14,697 bases of DNA from Erysipelotrichaceae bacterium (GCA_031271635.1 JAISVG010000056.1:1-14697), one strand, 5' to 3'. Shown: positions 6,569 through 13,952, counted from the stretch's first letter. Notes: generated from the sequence alone by a model not told the origin. Translations and numbers: made by a program.

Positions 6569-6991
6569 ATGTTATTTAATGAATTAAAGGCAAAAAATCT
6601 TCAAGCTTTAAAAGATAAAGACGCTGTTGCTCGGGCGGTCTTTTCAGTTGCCATCACGAAAATCAACCTTCGTCTCATCGAATTAAGAGCAGAGAATAAA
6701 AACTTAGAGGACTCTGATGTTATCGGAGTCCTAAAAAAAGTAAGTAAGGAATTACTTGAAGAAAAAGATGGCTATCTTAAAACTGGAAATCTTGAACAAG
6801 TAAGTAACGTCGAAAAACAGCTTACTTTAATTACTGCTTTCCTTCCACGAATGTTAACGGAGACTGAAATTCGTGCTATAATTAATGGGCTTGACGATAA
6901 GTCAATGCCGAAGATAATGAAATACTTTAAGGAACACTATCAAGATACCGCCGATATGAGGATAGTGAGTCAGATTGCTAAATCATTATAG
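6569..6991 (+). CDS. yqeY: GatB/YqeY domain protein
   Basis: The 140-residue protein matches the YqeY family from start to end. It has an N-terminal helical bundle (LFNELKAKNLQALKDKDAV...), the VLKKVSKELLEE segment, the EKQLTLITAFLPRMLTETEI block that opens the C-terminal domain, and MPKIMKYFKEHY in place of the common 'GKVMGxxxxK' region. The family shares a domain with GatB, the tRNA-dependent amidotransferase subunit that contacts tRNA, so a tRNA-related role is often suggested though unproven. The start is two bases after the EF-G-like stop with only AAAGAGA as ribosome site, so it probably depends on translational coupling. The stop is five bases before tRNA-Trp. Confidence 0.88.
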   Translation: MLFNELKAKNLQALKDKDAVARAVFSVAITKINLRLIELRAENKNLEDSDVIGVLKKVSKELLEEKDGYLKTGNLEQVSNVEKQLTLITAFLPRMLTETEIRAIINGLDDKSMPKIMKYFKEHYQDTADMRIVSQIAKSL

Positions 6992-6996
6992 TTACT

Positions 6997-7070
6997 AGGG
7001 GTGTAGTTTAATGGTAGAGCTACGGTCTCCAAAACCGTCAATGCGGGTTCGATTCCTGTCACCCCTGCCA
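6997..7070 (+). tRNA. tRNA-Trp (anticodon CCA)
   Basis: It has an acceptor stem AGGGGTG/CACCCCT with discriminator G and encoded CCA. The D-arm is GTTT/GAGC, the anticodon stem ACGGT/ACCGT is perfect with loop CTCCAAA giving anticodon CCA, and the T-arm GCGGG-TTCGATT-CCTGT has wobble pairs. The gene starts five bases after the yqeY stop with no promoter between, and a terminator follows 10 bases after its end. It is therefore most likely cut from the 3' end of the operon transcript. A CCA anticodon and TGA stops in the window indicate the standard code. Confidence 0.95.
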
Positions 7071-7080
7071 CACAAATAGT

Positions 7081-7112
7081 ACGCATAATTCCTCGCAATT
7101 ATGCGTTTTTTT
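7081..7112 (+). terminator. Rho-independent terminator after tRNA-Trp
   Basis: ACGCATAATT (7081-7090) and AATTATGCGT (7097-7106) form a perfect 10-bp stem with a CCTCGC loop, followed by a run of seven T bases (7106-7112). It ends the kinase/EF-G-like/yqeY/tRNA-Trp transcript and marks the left edge of the accessory region. Confidence 0.92.
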
Positions 7113-7235
7113 CAAAAATATCCTTGCCTTATTTTAAAAAGAATACTTTACTTTGATATCTCAATCGAGCAAAATGCGCTTTTTAGTTACTATCTACTCT
7201 TGTCTGAGAATACATTAAACTCATATAATCATTTG

Positions 7236-7832
7236 CTAATTACAGTGGTATTCAGACAATTTTCTATAAAAAGTTCCTCTTGATAACCCTGTTTTGTTAA
7301 TTGCCTCTTCACTATTGATTTTTTTGTTTAGATACAAATTGACTATTGATTGGAAATTATCAGGAGTTGGCACACTTGGTCTTCCAAACTTAACACCACG
7401 TTGTTTAGCTGCTTTTATGCCTTCGCTCTGCCTTTGTCTCATAGTTTCTCGCTCATTTTCTGACACAAATGATAAAACTTGAAGCACAACATCTGCAATA
7501 AATTTGCCAACCAAATTCTTGCCTTTTATTCTTGTATCTAATAGAGGCATATCAAGTACAACGATGTCAACCTCCATAGTTTTTGTAATAATGTGCCATT
7601 CATCTAATATCATTGAATAATTCCGACCGAGTCTGTCGATTGATTTTATGAATAAAACATCCCCAGGCCTAAGTTTCTTCATTAGTCTTTTATAATTTGT
7701 TCGATTGAAATCTTTGCCTGACTCTTTATCAGAGTAAATATTTTTCTTATTGACATTACTTCCAACAAGTTCAATGATTTGTCTATCTAAGTTTTGAGCG
7801 ATCGTACTAACTCGTGCATAACCATATCTCAT
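7236..7832 (-). CDS. Serine recombinase, resolvase/invertase family
   Basis: This 198-residue protein performs site-specific DNA strand exchange through a 5'-phosphoserine link. The catalytic domain opens YGYARVST with nucleophile S9. It contains the active-site arginines in the FIKSIDRLGRN segment (R67, R70) and continues through the long E-helix ENERETMRQRQSEGIKAAKQRG (125-146). A short C-terminal helix-turn-helix (ca. 172-192, SEEAINKTGLSRGTFYRKL) binds DNA. The size is that of resolvases and DNA invertases, not of large integrases. GGAGG seven bases upstream fixes the start. It is divergent from the restriction-modification genes and sits just after tRNA-Trp, so it may have brought or stabilised this island. 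No crossover sites were recognised. Confidence 0.93.
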   Translation of the reverse strand: MRYGYARVSTIAQNLDRQIIELVGSNVNKKNIYSDKESGKDFNRTNYKRLMKKLRPGDVLFIKSIDRLGRNYSMILDEWHIITKTMEVDIVVLDMPLLDTRIKGKNLVGKFIADVVLQVLSFVSENERETMRQRQSEGIKAAKQRGVKFGRPSVPTPDNFQSIVNLYLNKKINSEEAINKTGLSRGTFYRKLSEYHCN

Positions 7833-7896
7833 CTTTTTACCTCCGGTTATGTTATCTATTGCTTAAATAAAAAAACTAATCAAGTGATTTGTCTCA

Positions 7897-7919
7897 AAAA
7901 GTACACCTTTTGTACTTTT
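7897..7919. promoter_or_regulatory. Inverted repeat between recombinase and methyltransferase, candidate operator
   Basis: AAAAGTACA (7897-7905) and TGTACTTTT (7911-7919) are perfect 9-bp arms around CCTTT, centred in the 153-nt divergent intergenic region. A -10-like TTATAT (7922-7927) for the methyltransferase direction sits directly after it, and TTGAGA on the minus strand (7891-7896) sits directly before it. A bound dimer could thus affect both genes. No separate controller (C) protein gene is present, so the binder might be the recombinase or the methyltransferase. A hairpin at the RNA level is the alternative. Confidence 0.45.
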
Positions 7920-7985
7920 AATTATATCAAATATCAATTCTTTTTTAAATGTCTTTTAGGCTGTCCGAAAACCGTAAGTTTTGGA

Positions 7986-9425
7986 ATGACTAGGAAAAAA
8001 GAAAAAGAAACAAATAAGACGCATGGAAGAATTTATACTCCAGCATATGTTGTTGATAATATCTTAGATTTTGCCAGTTACAGAGGAGAAAATGTAATTA
8101 AAAAACATGTTATTGATAACAGTTGTGGTGATGGTGCTTTTTTGACAAGAATTATTACGGAGTATTGCGAATCTTTTCTTAAGTTAAGTAATGATAAAAA
8201 TGAATTAAAACACCAGTTAGAGTTGTATATTCACGGTATCGAACTTGATAGAATTGAATCTGAACTATGTAAAAACAATCTCAGAACAGCCGCTTTAAGA
8301 TACGGGATTAAAGATTATGATCCCGATGTCATTTGTGGCGATACTTTAACTATTAGCAAATTTGACGGAATGATGGATTTTGTACTCGGAAATCCGCCAT
8401 ATGTTAGAGTTCATAATTTGGGCGACTCATATAGTAAGATTAAGGAATTTCGTTTTTCCGACGGTGGTATGACAGATTTGTATATTGCGTTCTACGAAAT
8501 TGGATTAAGAATGCTTAGTCAAAATGGTATCCTTTCTTATATTGCTCCTTCTTCTTGGTTTACTAGTGTGGCCGGTGCCCAGATGAGAAAGTATTTCGAA
8601 GAGAATAAATCAATAAAATCTCTTTGCGATTTAAAGCATTTTCAACCTTTCAATGCTACAACATACACTTGTATTTTAACATTAACAAAAATAGAAAATG
8701 ATTCATTTGCTTTTTTCTTATATGACGACAAAAACCATAGACCTGTGTATTTAACAGAATTAACATATAAAGATATAAATATTGATGGTGGTTTTTATTT
8801 TGCAAAGAAAAATGAACTATCTGTTTTAAAGAAAATCATGAATTGTTTCTATCTTAGAGATGACGCCGAAGTGAAAAATGGGTTTGCGACATTATGCGAC
8901 AGCGTATATATTGCGGAAAAATTCCCGTTCCATTCCAAATATATTATCCCAGTATATAAAGCATCGACCGCTCAATGGAAGCAATGTATTTTTCCGTATG
9001 AACAATCTAAAGTTATTTCGTTAGAAAAAATGGAAGCTGATAGAAAACTAAGTGATTATCTCATTCAGTTTAGGGAAGAATTAGAGAATCGCTCTCTCGA
9101 TAAAAAAGCATCTTGGTTCAGCTTTGGGAGGACACAAGGGATCAACGATGTGAATAAAGAGAAAATCGCAATTAATGCACTATTGAGAGATGTTAACGAC
9201 ATTAAAGTTGAAATTATTAAGCCTGGATCAGGAGTCTATAGTGGATTGTACATTCTATCTTCTTTTTCACTGGAAAAAATCATTGCTTACATTAAAACTG
9301 AAGAATTTGTGTCTTACATTTCTTTATTGGGCAAATATAAAAGCGGCGGGTATTATACTTTCTCGTCAAAAGATATGAAGCGTTTTTTGAAATATAAGAT
9401 ATCGGAGGAAAGAAAAAATGGATAA
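7986..9425 (+). CDS. Type II restriction-modification N6-adenine DNA methyltransferase
   Basis: The 479-residue protein methylates adenine in the target site of the adjacent endonuclease. It has the gamma-class order of TaqI/Eco57I-like enzymes. Motif X is GRIYTPAYVVDNILD (14-28) and motif I is VIDNSCGDGAFL (42-53), which binds AdoMet. Motif II is GIELD (84-88), motif III is around CGDT (117-120), and the catalytic motif IV is NPPY (136-139). The C-terminal half (about 270-470) has no catalytic motif and should hold the target-recognition domain. The open frame extends upstream to 7794 over the recombinase start, but the family's N-terminal motif follows the ATG at 7986 closely. That ATG lacks a good ribosome site, so expression may be low. 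The target sequence cannot be read from the protein. Confidence 0.9.
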   Translation: MTRKKEKETNKTHGRIYTPAYVVDNILDFASYRGENVIKKHVIDNSCGDGAFLTRIITEYCESFLKLSNDKNELKHQLELYIHGIELDRIESELCKNNLRTAALRYGIKDYDPDVICGDTLTISKFDGMMDFVLGNPPYVRVHNLGDSYSKIKEFRFSDGGMTDLYIAFYEIGLRMLSQNGILSYIAPSSWFTSVAGAQMRKYFEENKSIKSLCDLKHFQPFNATTYTCILTLTKIENDSFAFFLYDDKNHRPVYLTELTYKDINIDGGFYFAKKNELSVLKKIMNCFYLRDDAEVKNGFATLCDSVYIAEKFPFHSKYIIPVYKASTAQWKQCIFPYEQSKVISLEKMEADRKLSDYLIQFREELENRSLDKKASWFSFGRTQGINDVNKEKIAINALLRDVNDIKVEIIKPGSGVYSGLYILSSFSLEKIIAYIKTEEFVSYISLLGKYKSGGYYTFSSKDMKRFLKYKISEERKNG

Positions 9426-10119
9426 CAAAACATTTTTGGATGTTCTAGGCAATTCGTTTAAAATGTATTTAGCTTCTGGGCCAAGAAGTAATGAGAAATT
9501 AAAAATACTTCATGGAGCAATATCTGTTGATTTACAGAATAGAATCGGATACGAATTTCTAATTTGCTCATTGGGATTTAAGCAAGGACACGAACAATCT
9601 GTACCTGGAAGATACATGGATAAAACGCTCGACATAACCGTATCTAGAAATGAGAGAGTTATCGCAGGGCTTGCAATAAAATTCGTTATGAGTAATTACT
9701 CGCAAAATTCGAATAACTATTTTGAAAATATGCTTGGGGAGACTGCCAATTTAAGAAGTAATAATATCCCTTATTTTCAAATCTTCATCATTCCTGATAA
9801 AATTCCCTATTATGATAGTAAAAAGAACATTACTAAATGGGAAGAAATATCTGAGCATAATTTGAAAAAGTATAAAAAACTTTCGAATGATAATGTAGAT
9901 ATTTTTATGCATACACCCAATAAAACATTTGTTGGAGTAATTCATTTGCCTGAGTGTGGATTAGAAATCACCAACTTTACGCAATACAAAGCCTTCTATT
10001 ATGGTAAAAAAAATGAAATAGCGTGGAGTAATAGAACATATGATTTCGGTTCGAGTGTTATTTTCAATGACTATGAACAATTCATTGAAAAAGTTGCTTT
10101 TTTTATAAAATCTATATAA
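9418..10119 (+). CDS. Probable type II restriction endonuclease, PD-(D/E)XK-like
   Basis: The 233-residue protein overlaps the methyltransferase by 8 nt and has its own GGAGG, the usual layout of a cognate endonuclease. GYEFLICSLGF (44-54) forms a helix with E45. MDKTLDITVS (67-76) gives D72, and GLAIKF (84-89) gives K88. Together these fit E...D...xxK of the PD-(D/E)XK nuclease fold, although the acidic residue normally two before the lysine is A86. The following NYSQNSNNYFENMLGETANLR (93-113) resembles a conserved block seen in several restriction endonucleases after the catalytic lysine, where the glutamates could help bind metal. The assignment rests mainly on gene context and this motif layout. 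Its sequence specificity is unknown and should match the neighbouring methyltransferase. Confidence 0.75.
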   Translation: MDNKTFLDVLGNSFKMYLASGPRSNEKLKILHGAISVDLQNRIGYEFLICSLGFKQGHEQSVPGRYMDKTLDITVSRNERVIAGLAIKFVMSNYSQNSNNYFENMLGETANLRSNNIPYFQIFIIPDKIPYYDSKKNITKWEEISEHNLKKYKKLSNDNVDIFMHTPNKTFVGVIHLPECGLEITNFTQYKAFYYGKKNEIAWSNRTYDFGSSVIFNDYEQFIEKVAFFIKSI

Positions 10120-10361
10120 AACTGTTGAAAAACGTTATCATACTTAATCGTTAATGATAAGAGCTATTTCTTCGTAATCCAACTTGCAACGATGGTTTTT
10201 TGATTCTATTCAAGCACCAAAAATCGCAAAACACTATTAGACTATTTTTTTGCCGCACGAGATGTAATATAAGTATAGTTAGATTTATTAATACCAGAAT
10301 GGTAGTAATTAAATGAAATTTATTAACGAGAAGTGTTCGTAATTACTCTGCATTTTTCTAG
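10120..10361. other. Non-coding stretch downstream of the endonuclease
   Basis: No open frame with a start and ribosome site is present. Arms TTATCAT (10135-10141) and ATGATAA (10154-10160) form a 7-bp hairpin 15 bases after the endonuclease stop. It could end the restriction-modification transcript but has no U-tract. A nine-codon ATG frame at 10313 leads nowhere. The interval looks like decayed coding DNA. Confidence 0.4.
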
Positions 10362-10565
10362 GTAGAAGAGACTGAGTTTAAAAATGATGAATGGTATTTC
10401 CTAGAGGATTCAAAGAAACCAACAGGATTTAATGAAAACCAACAAAATTTTTTTGTTAGAAAAACTAAGAGTCAATCGAAAACCTCAAAAAAGTGGTATC
10501 CATCAGACATAAACATCAAGCCATTTTTGCCTACTATTTATCTTAAAAGAGAAAGATTGTTTTAA
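10362..10565 (+). pseudogene. Gene remnant of unknown function (C-terminal 67 codons)
   Basis: A frame of 67 codons closes with TAA at 10563-10565 and has a protein-like composition: VEETEFKNDEWYFLEDS at the start, a basic middle (VRKTKSQSKTSKKW), and KPFLPTIYLKRERLF at the end. It contains no ATG, GTG or TTG suited to initiation near its beginning. A TAG lies directly before it at 10359-10361, and the same frame upstream continues LTRSVRNYSAFF up to that stop. This looks like the tail of a gene broken by a nonsense mutation and an upstream deletion. I do not recognise the family. Its place after the restriction-modification pair suggests a third island gene or an older insertion. Confidence 0.4.
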
Positions 10566-10790
10566 GATGAAACCCATTTTTAACTTGTCCTTTAAAATTT
10601 GCAATATGTTTCTTTGTAACAAGGGATATTCTTTCTTTAATATCTCGTTTTTTTCGATTCTTTACTAAAGAAGAACGATCATTTTTGTGGTTTTTTTCGA
10701 AAAAAGCGTTTTTTTCGTTCTTAAAAAACGAATTTTTCAAAAAAAGTGTTGCAATTTCGTGGTTTCTCATTTTCTTCATTTTTGTTATTG
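10566..10790. other. AT-rich region with homopolymer tracts and nested palindromes
   Basis: This interval upstream of the surface-protein gene holds T7 runs at 10691-10697 and 10709-10715, and an A7 run at 10739-10745. A perfect 14-nt palindrome TTTTTTCGAAAAAA lies at 10692-10705. A stem CGTTTTTT (10707-10714) pairs with AAAAAACG (10723-10730). The reverse strand has an 85-codon frame that starts with TTG, lacks a ribosome site and is low-complexity in K, N and F; I do not take it as a gene. The structures could stop read-through from the island or modulate the surface-protein promoter. Confidence 0.5.
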
Positions 10791-10818
10791 TAGAATGCAA
10801 ATGAGCAAAACGCTTTAA
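10791..10818 (+). promoter_or_regulatory. Weak -10 box and cre-like element before the surface protein
   Basis: TAGAAT (10791-10796) could be the -10 box; no convincing -35 is visible at 17 bases. Shortly after it, GCAAAACGCTTTAA (10805-10818) matches the CcpA catabolite-response consensus TGAAAACGCTTTCA at 11 of 14 positions, including the AAAACGCTTT core. A site in this position would repress by blocking elongation. Both calls are tentative. Confidence 0.35.
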
Positions 10819-10835
10819 TCCTGAAGGAGGTTTAT

Positions 10836-13800
10836 ATGAAAAGAATTGTTCTACTAATGCCGCTTGTTGGATTCTTCATGTTATCGGGAATGACAGGGGC
10901 ACTGCAACCCTTAAAAGAATCTCGTGAGATGGTGCCAGTTGTGGCAGAAGAAACCATCAAGCCAGCCTACTCTCCAAATGCGCCACTTGAAATTGCCGCG
11001 ATTGGAATCGGCGAAAGATTTGGTGTTGTTGCCGATACGATGAATCGTCTTTATACATGGGGTAATAACCAGCATTCAGTACTGGCAACAGGGTCACCTC
11101 CAACTGGTGGAGGAAGCGATCAACCATATTACTATACTCCAACATATATCGGTGATGCGAATATGCCAGCAAGTCTTTTAAATGGCACTGAAAGTGTTTC
11201 TGAAATCTATGTTTCATATACGAATGCTTTCCTTCTTACTTCAACGGGAAATATGTATGTGTGGGGTCGGAATGACATGTATCAAACCGGACTTGATAAT
11301 CGCGGAACGGTCGAAGACATTTATCGTCCAACCCTCTTAAATCCGGGAAATCCATTTCTTCCAGATCAAGTAGCCTTTTTTGTTAATGGCTCAGAACACT
11401 CGATTTTACTTTTAAAAAATGGTGATGCCTATGCTTGGGGACGAAATCCCTCTGGAGTATTTGGTGATGGGACGCAGACTAGTCGCGTGATGACAAAGCT
11501 ACCAGATACTGCTTATAAAAATACTTTTTATGTGAATAATGCGTGGAATATCAGATTTTTTGATGCTGGTGACTATTTCAATTTTATTATTACTAATGAT
11601 AATAATCTTTATACCTGGGGACAAAACGCTCAAGGAGCAACTGGTGTCAACTCGACCATTGGAAATATTCTAACCCCAACTCTAGTGCCAAGTTTTAGAA
11701 CGACGCTTGGAACCAGCACCATCGCGCTTGGTTTTGCCCTGTTACAATCAATCCACGTCGTTTTAAATGATGGATACTTTATGGCCTGGGGCAATAACGA
11801 CTACGGTCAATTAGGTTTTGGAAATCAAACTAGACTATTGGTTCCGACAAAATCGACAACCATGGTTCCGTTTCTCCCAAGTGAAGTTAGTATTATTGAT
11901 GAAGACTTTTATTCATTAACAGTTCGTTTAAGAGATAATCGTGTTTTTGCCTGGGGTTATAATTCTTATGCCCAACTTGGCTTTGGACCTGGTGATCGTC
12001 AGGCGCGATTCGTTCCAACTCCTAATACTTATTTACAGAATCAAATCAATGCACTTGTCGCCACAACACCAGATTTTCCTGAGATTGTTATGGGAACTCC
12101 TAAGAACAAATATCAATCCTTTGTCACCATGAAGCATAATTTCGCGCGTCTTGGTTGGGGCAATAACTCCATGTTCCAGTTAGGAAATGATGAACGTATT
12201 GGAATGGCAGGGGTTGATCCAGAGATGAATGTTTTTCTTACTAGAGCCGCAGTAACAACTGAGATTAGTAAGGCAAATGCGACTGATCGAACCTCAGCTC
12301 AGCAAACTCGAACTAGAATTAATCATCTTGTGACAACCTTACAACAATTTGATGAATCCTTTAAGAATCCTATTGCCGCTGGATCCGGAATTATTTCCGC
12401 CTGGGCTGGTAGTGTGCGAAATACTCCAATTCAAGGTGGTGATCCTAATTATGCAACTTATGGTGCAAAATGGGACGCGATTGTCGCGACCGCAACCGCG
12501 GTTCCGGCAACTGGAGTAACCCTTAATAACACGACTTTAACTTTAACGGTTGGAAATAGTAGTACTTTAGTGCCAACCGTGCAACCAGCAACGGCAACCA
12601 ATAAAAATGTGACCTGGAGCTCGAGCGCTCCAGCGGTTGCAACCGTTAGTGCTGCCGGTGTAGTTAATGCCGTGGCTCCAGGATCAGCAACGATCACGGC
12701 CACCACCGTTGATGGTGGCTTTACGGCTACCTGTGCCGTGACAGTAAACGCCGCTCCGGTCCCGGTTTCAACCGTAACCCTTAATAATGCAACGATGGCT
12801 CTTGATGTCGGGGCAACCGGACAATTAGTTCCAACGATCTTACCAAATAATGCAACCAATAAAAACGTGACCTGGAGTTCAAGTGCTCCAGCAGTCGCGA
12901 CCGTTAGTGCCACTGGTCTTGTTACCGGTGCCTCACCAGGAACGGCGACGATTACTGTAACTACGGTTGACAATAGTCGTACCGCGACTTGTAATGTTAC
13001 CGTTAGTGCGGTTGTCATCCCAGTTACTAGTGTTAGTCTTAATCAGACGACGCTATCTCTTGCCCCTGGAGGAACGGGAAACCTTGTTGCTACCGTGCTT
13101 CCAGAGAATGCCACCAATAAGAGTGTGACCTGGAGTTCAAGCGCTCCCGCTGTAGCTACTGTTAGTCCTGCTGGAGTTGTGAGTGCCGTTGCGGCAGGAA
13201 CAAGTACCATTACGGTGACCACCGCTGATGGAAACCGAACTGCGACTTGTGCCCTCACCGTTAGTGCCGCGGTTGTTCCCGTAACAAGTGTGACCTTGGA
13301 TCAGACGACCGTCGCCTTAAAAACTAATGAAAGCGCTATTTTAACCCCAACTATTCTTCCAGAAAACGCCACTAATAAGGATGTGACCTGGAGTTCAAGT
13401 AATGAAGAAGTGGTAATGGTGACAAATGGTCTTGTGATTCCGCTTGGCGCTGGAAGTGCCACCGTTACTGTTACAACAGTTGATGGGGGAAGAACCGCAA
13501 CTTGTGCCGTGACAGTTACGCTGGCGACGGTTGCAGTTAACGGACTTAGTCTTAATAAGAACCAGCTTAGTCTTGCAGTTGCGGCTGAAGAAACACTAGT
13601 AGTGACCATTAACCCCTCAAATGCGACGAATCCTGCTGTTACTTGGAGTTCTAGTAATGAAGATGTCGCGACAGTTAGTAGTGATGGTCTTGTGAAAGCA
13701 ATCGCGCCAGGAATGGCTACGATTACCGTAAAAAGTGTTGATTCAGGCTATGCTGTTACTTGTCAAGTAAGAGTCCTTGAACCGCTTCCTCGTGATGTTG

Positions 13801-13931
13801 ATACTGAAAAAGGCGGTTTCCCAGTTGCGGGGATCGTGGTGCTTAGTGTCTTCGGAGTTTTAGTGGCGGTAGCTTTAGTGTTGCTCTTTGTGGGCTTATT
13901 TCAAAAGGGCGTCATCGGCAAAAAGAAATAG
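10836..13931 (+). CDS. Secreted membrane-anchored protein: RCC1-type propeller plus five BIG2 domains
   Basis: The 1031-residue protein has an N-terminal signal sequence (MKRIVLLMPLVGFFML, probable cleavage near GMTGA-LQ, residue 22). Seven RCC1-type blades follow, each marked by an aromatic-x-WG-x-N turn with tryptophans at about 75, 143, 201, 261, 318, 373 and 441. This is the number needed for one closed propeller. Residues about 455-555 form a linker with a helical, glutamine-rich part. Five BIG2 immunoglobulin-like domains follow, with VTWSSS at about 594, 680, 766, 852 and 937, each with one cysteine in the TCxVTV strand except for small variations. Residues about 995-1021 form a transmembrane helix ending GVIGKKK. 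No LPXTG is present, so it is membrane- rather than wall-anchored. GAAGGAGG lies just upstream of the start, and the gene is monocistronic. A surface adhesin or ligand-binding role is inferred from architecture; the partner is unknown. Confidence 0.88.
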   Translation: MKRIVLLMPLVGFFMLSGMTGALQPLKESREMVPVVAEETIKPAYSPNAPLEIAAIGIGERFGVVADTMNRLYTWGNNQHSVLATGSPPTGGGSDQPYYYTPTYIGDANMPASLLNGTESVSEIYVSYTNAFLLTSTGNMYVWGRNDMYQTGLDNRGTVEDIYRPTLLNPGNPFLPDQVAFFVNGSEHSILLLKNGDAYAWGRNPSGVFGDGTQTSRVMTKLPDTAYKNTFYVNNAWNIRFFDAGDYFNFIITNDNNLYTWGQNAQGATGVNSTIGNILTPTLVPSFRTTLGTSTIALGFALLQSIHVVLNDGYFMAWGNNDYGQLGFGNQTRLLVPTKSTTMVPFLPSEVSIIDEDFYSLTVRLRDNRVFAWGYNSYAQLGFGPGDRQARFVPTPNTYLQNQINALVATTPDFPEIVMGTPKNKYQSFVTMKHNFARLGWGNNSMFQLGNDERIGMAGVDPEMNVFLTRAAVTTEISKANATDRTSAQQTRTRINHLVTTLQQFDESFKNPIAAGSGIISAWAGSVRNTPIQGGDPNYATYGAKWDAIVATATAVPATGVTLNNTTLTLTVGNSSTLVPTVQPATATNKNVTWSSSAPAVATVSAAGVVNAVAPGSATITATTVDGGFTATCAVTVNAAPVPVSTVTLNNATMALDVGATGQLVPTILPNNATNKNVTWSSSAPAVATVSATGLVTGASPGTATITVTTVDNSRTATCNVTVSAVVIPVTSVSLNQTTLSLAPGGTGNLVATVLPENATNKSVTWSSSAPAVATVSPAGVVSAVAAGTSTITVTTADGNRTATCALTVSAAVVPVTSVTLDQTTVALKTNESAILTPTILPENATNKDVTWSSSNEEVVMVTNGLVIPLGAGSATVTVTTVDGGRTATCAVTVTLATVAVNGLSLNKNQLSLAVAAEETLVVTINPSNATNPAVTWSSSNEDVATVSSDGLVKAIAPGMATITVKSVDSGYAVTCQVRVLEPLPRDVDTEKGGFPVAGIVVLSVFGVLVAVALVLLFVGLFQKGVIGKKK
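12500..13775 (+). repeat. Five tandem BIG2-encoding repeats, period about 258 bp
   Basis: The tryptophan codon of VTWSSS falls at 12615, 12873, 13131, 13389 and 13644, a spacing of 258, 258, 258 and 255 bases. The segment around it (gtgacctggagttcaagtgc and close variants) is nearly identical at DNA level in the first four copies, while the fifth is more diverged. Such in-frame repeats can expand or contract by recombination and alter the stalk length without breaking the frame. Confidence 0.85.
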
Positions 13932-13952
13932 TCGTTTCTAAAAATTTCGTTC

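Noticed and set aside
7101..7283. 60-codon plus-strand frame after tRNA-Trp
   Set aside because: It begins inside the terminator stem and runs antisense into the recombinase gene.
7794..7985. N-terminal 64-codon extension of the methyltransferase
   Set aside because: It covers the recombinase start and the divergent promoter region and has a non-protein-like composition; the family's first motif follows the ATG at 7986.
10543..10800. 85-codon minus-strand frame upstream of the surface protein
   Set aside because: It starts with TTG, lacks a ribosome site, and its K/N/F-rich sequence follows from poly-T/poly-A tracts.
10566..10800. Repeated T/A tracts considered as a CRISPR array or replication origin
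   Set aside because: There is no regular repeat-spacer pattern and there are no DnaA-box clusters or origin-associated genes.
12458..13609. Long minus-strand open frames opposite the BIG2 repeats
   Set aside because: They are repetitive V/A/T-rich translations that mirror the codon pattern of the real repeats; no start signals are present.
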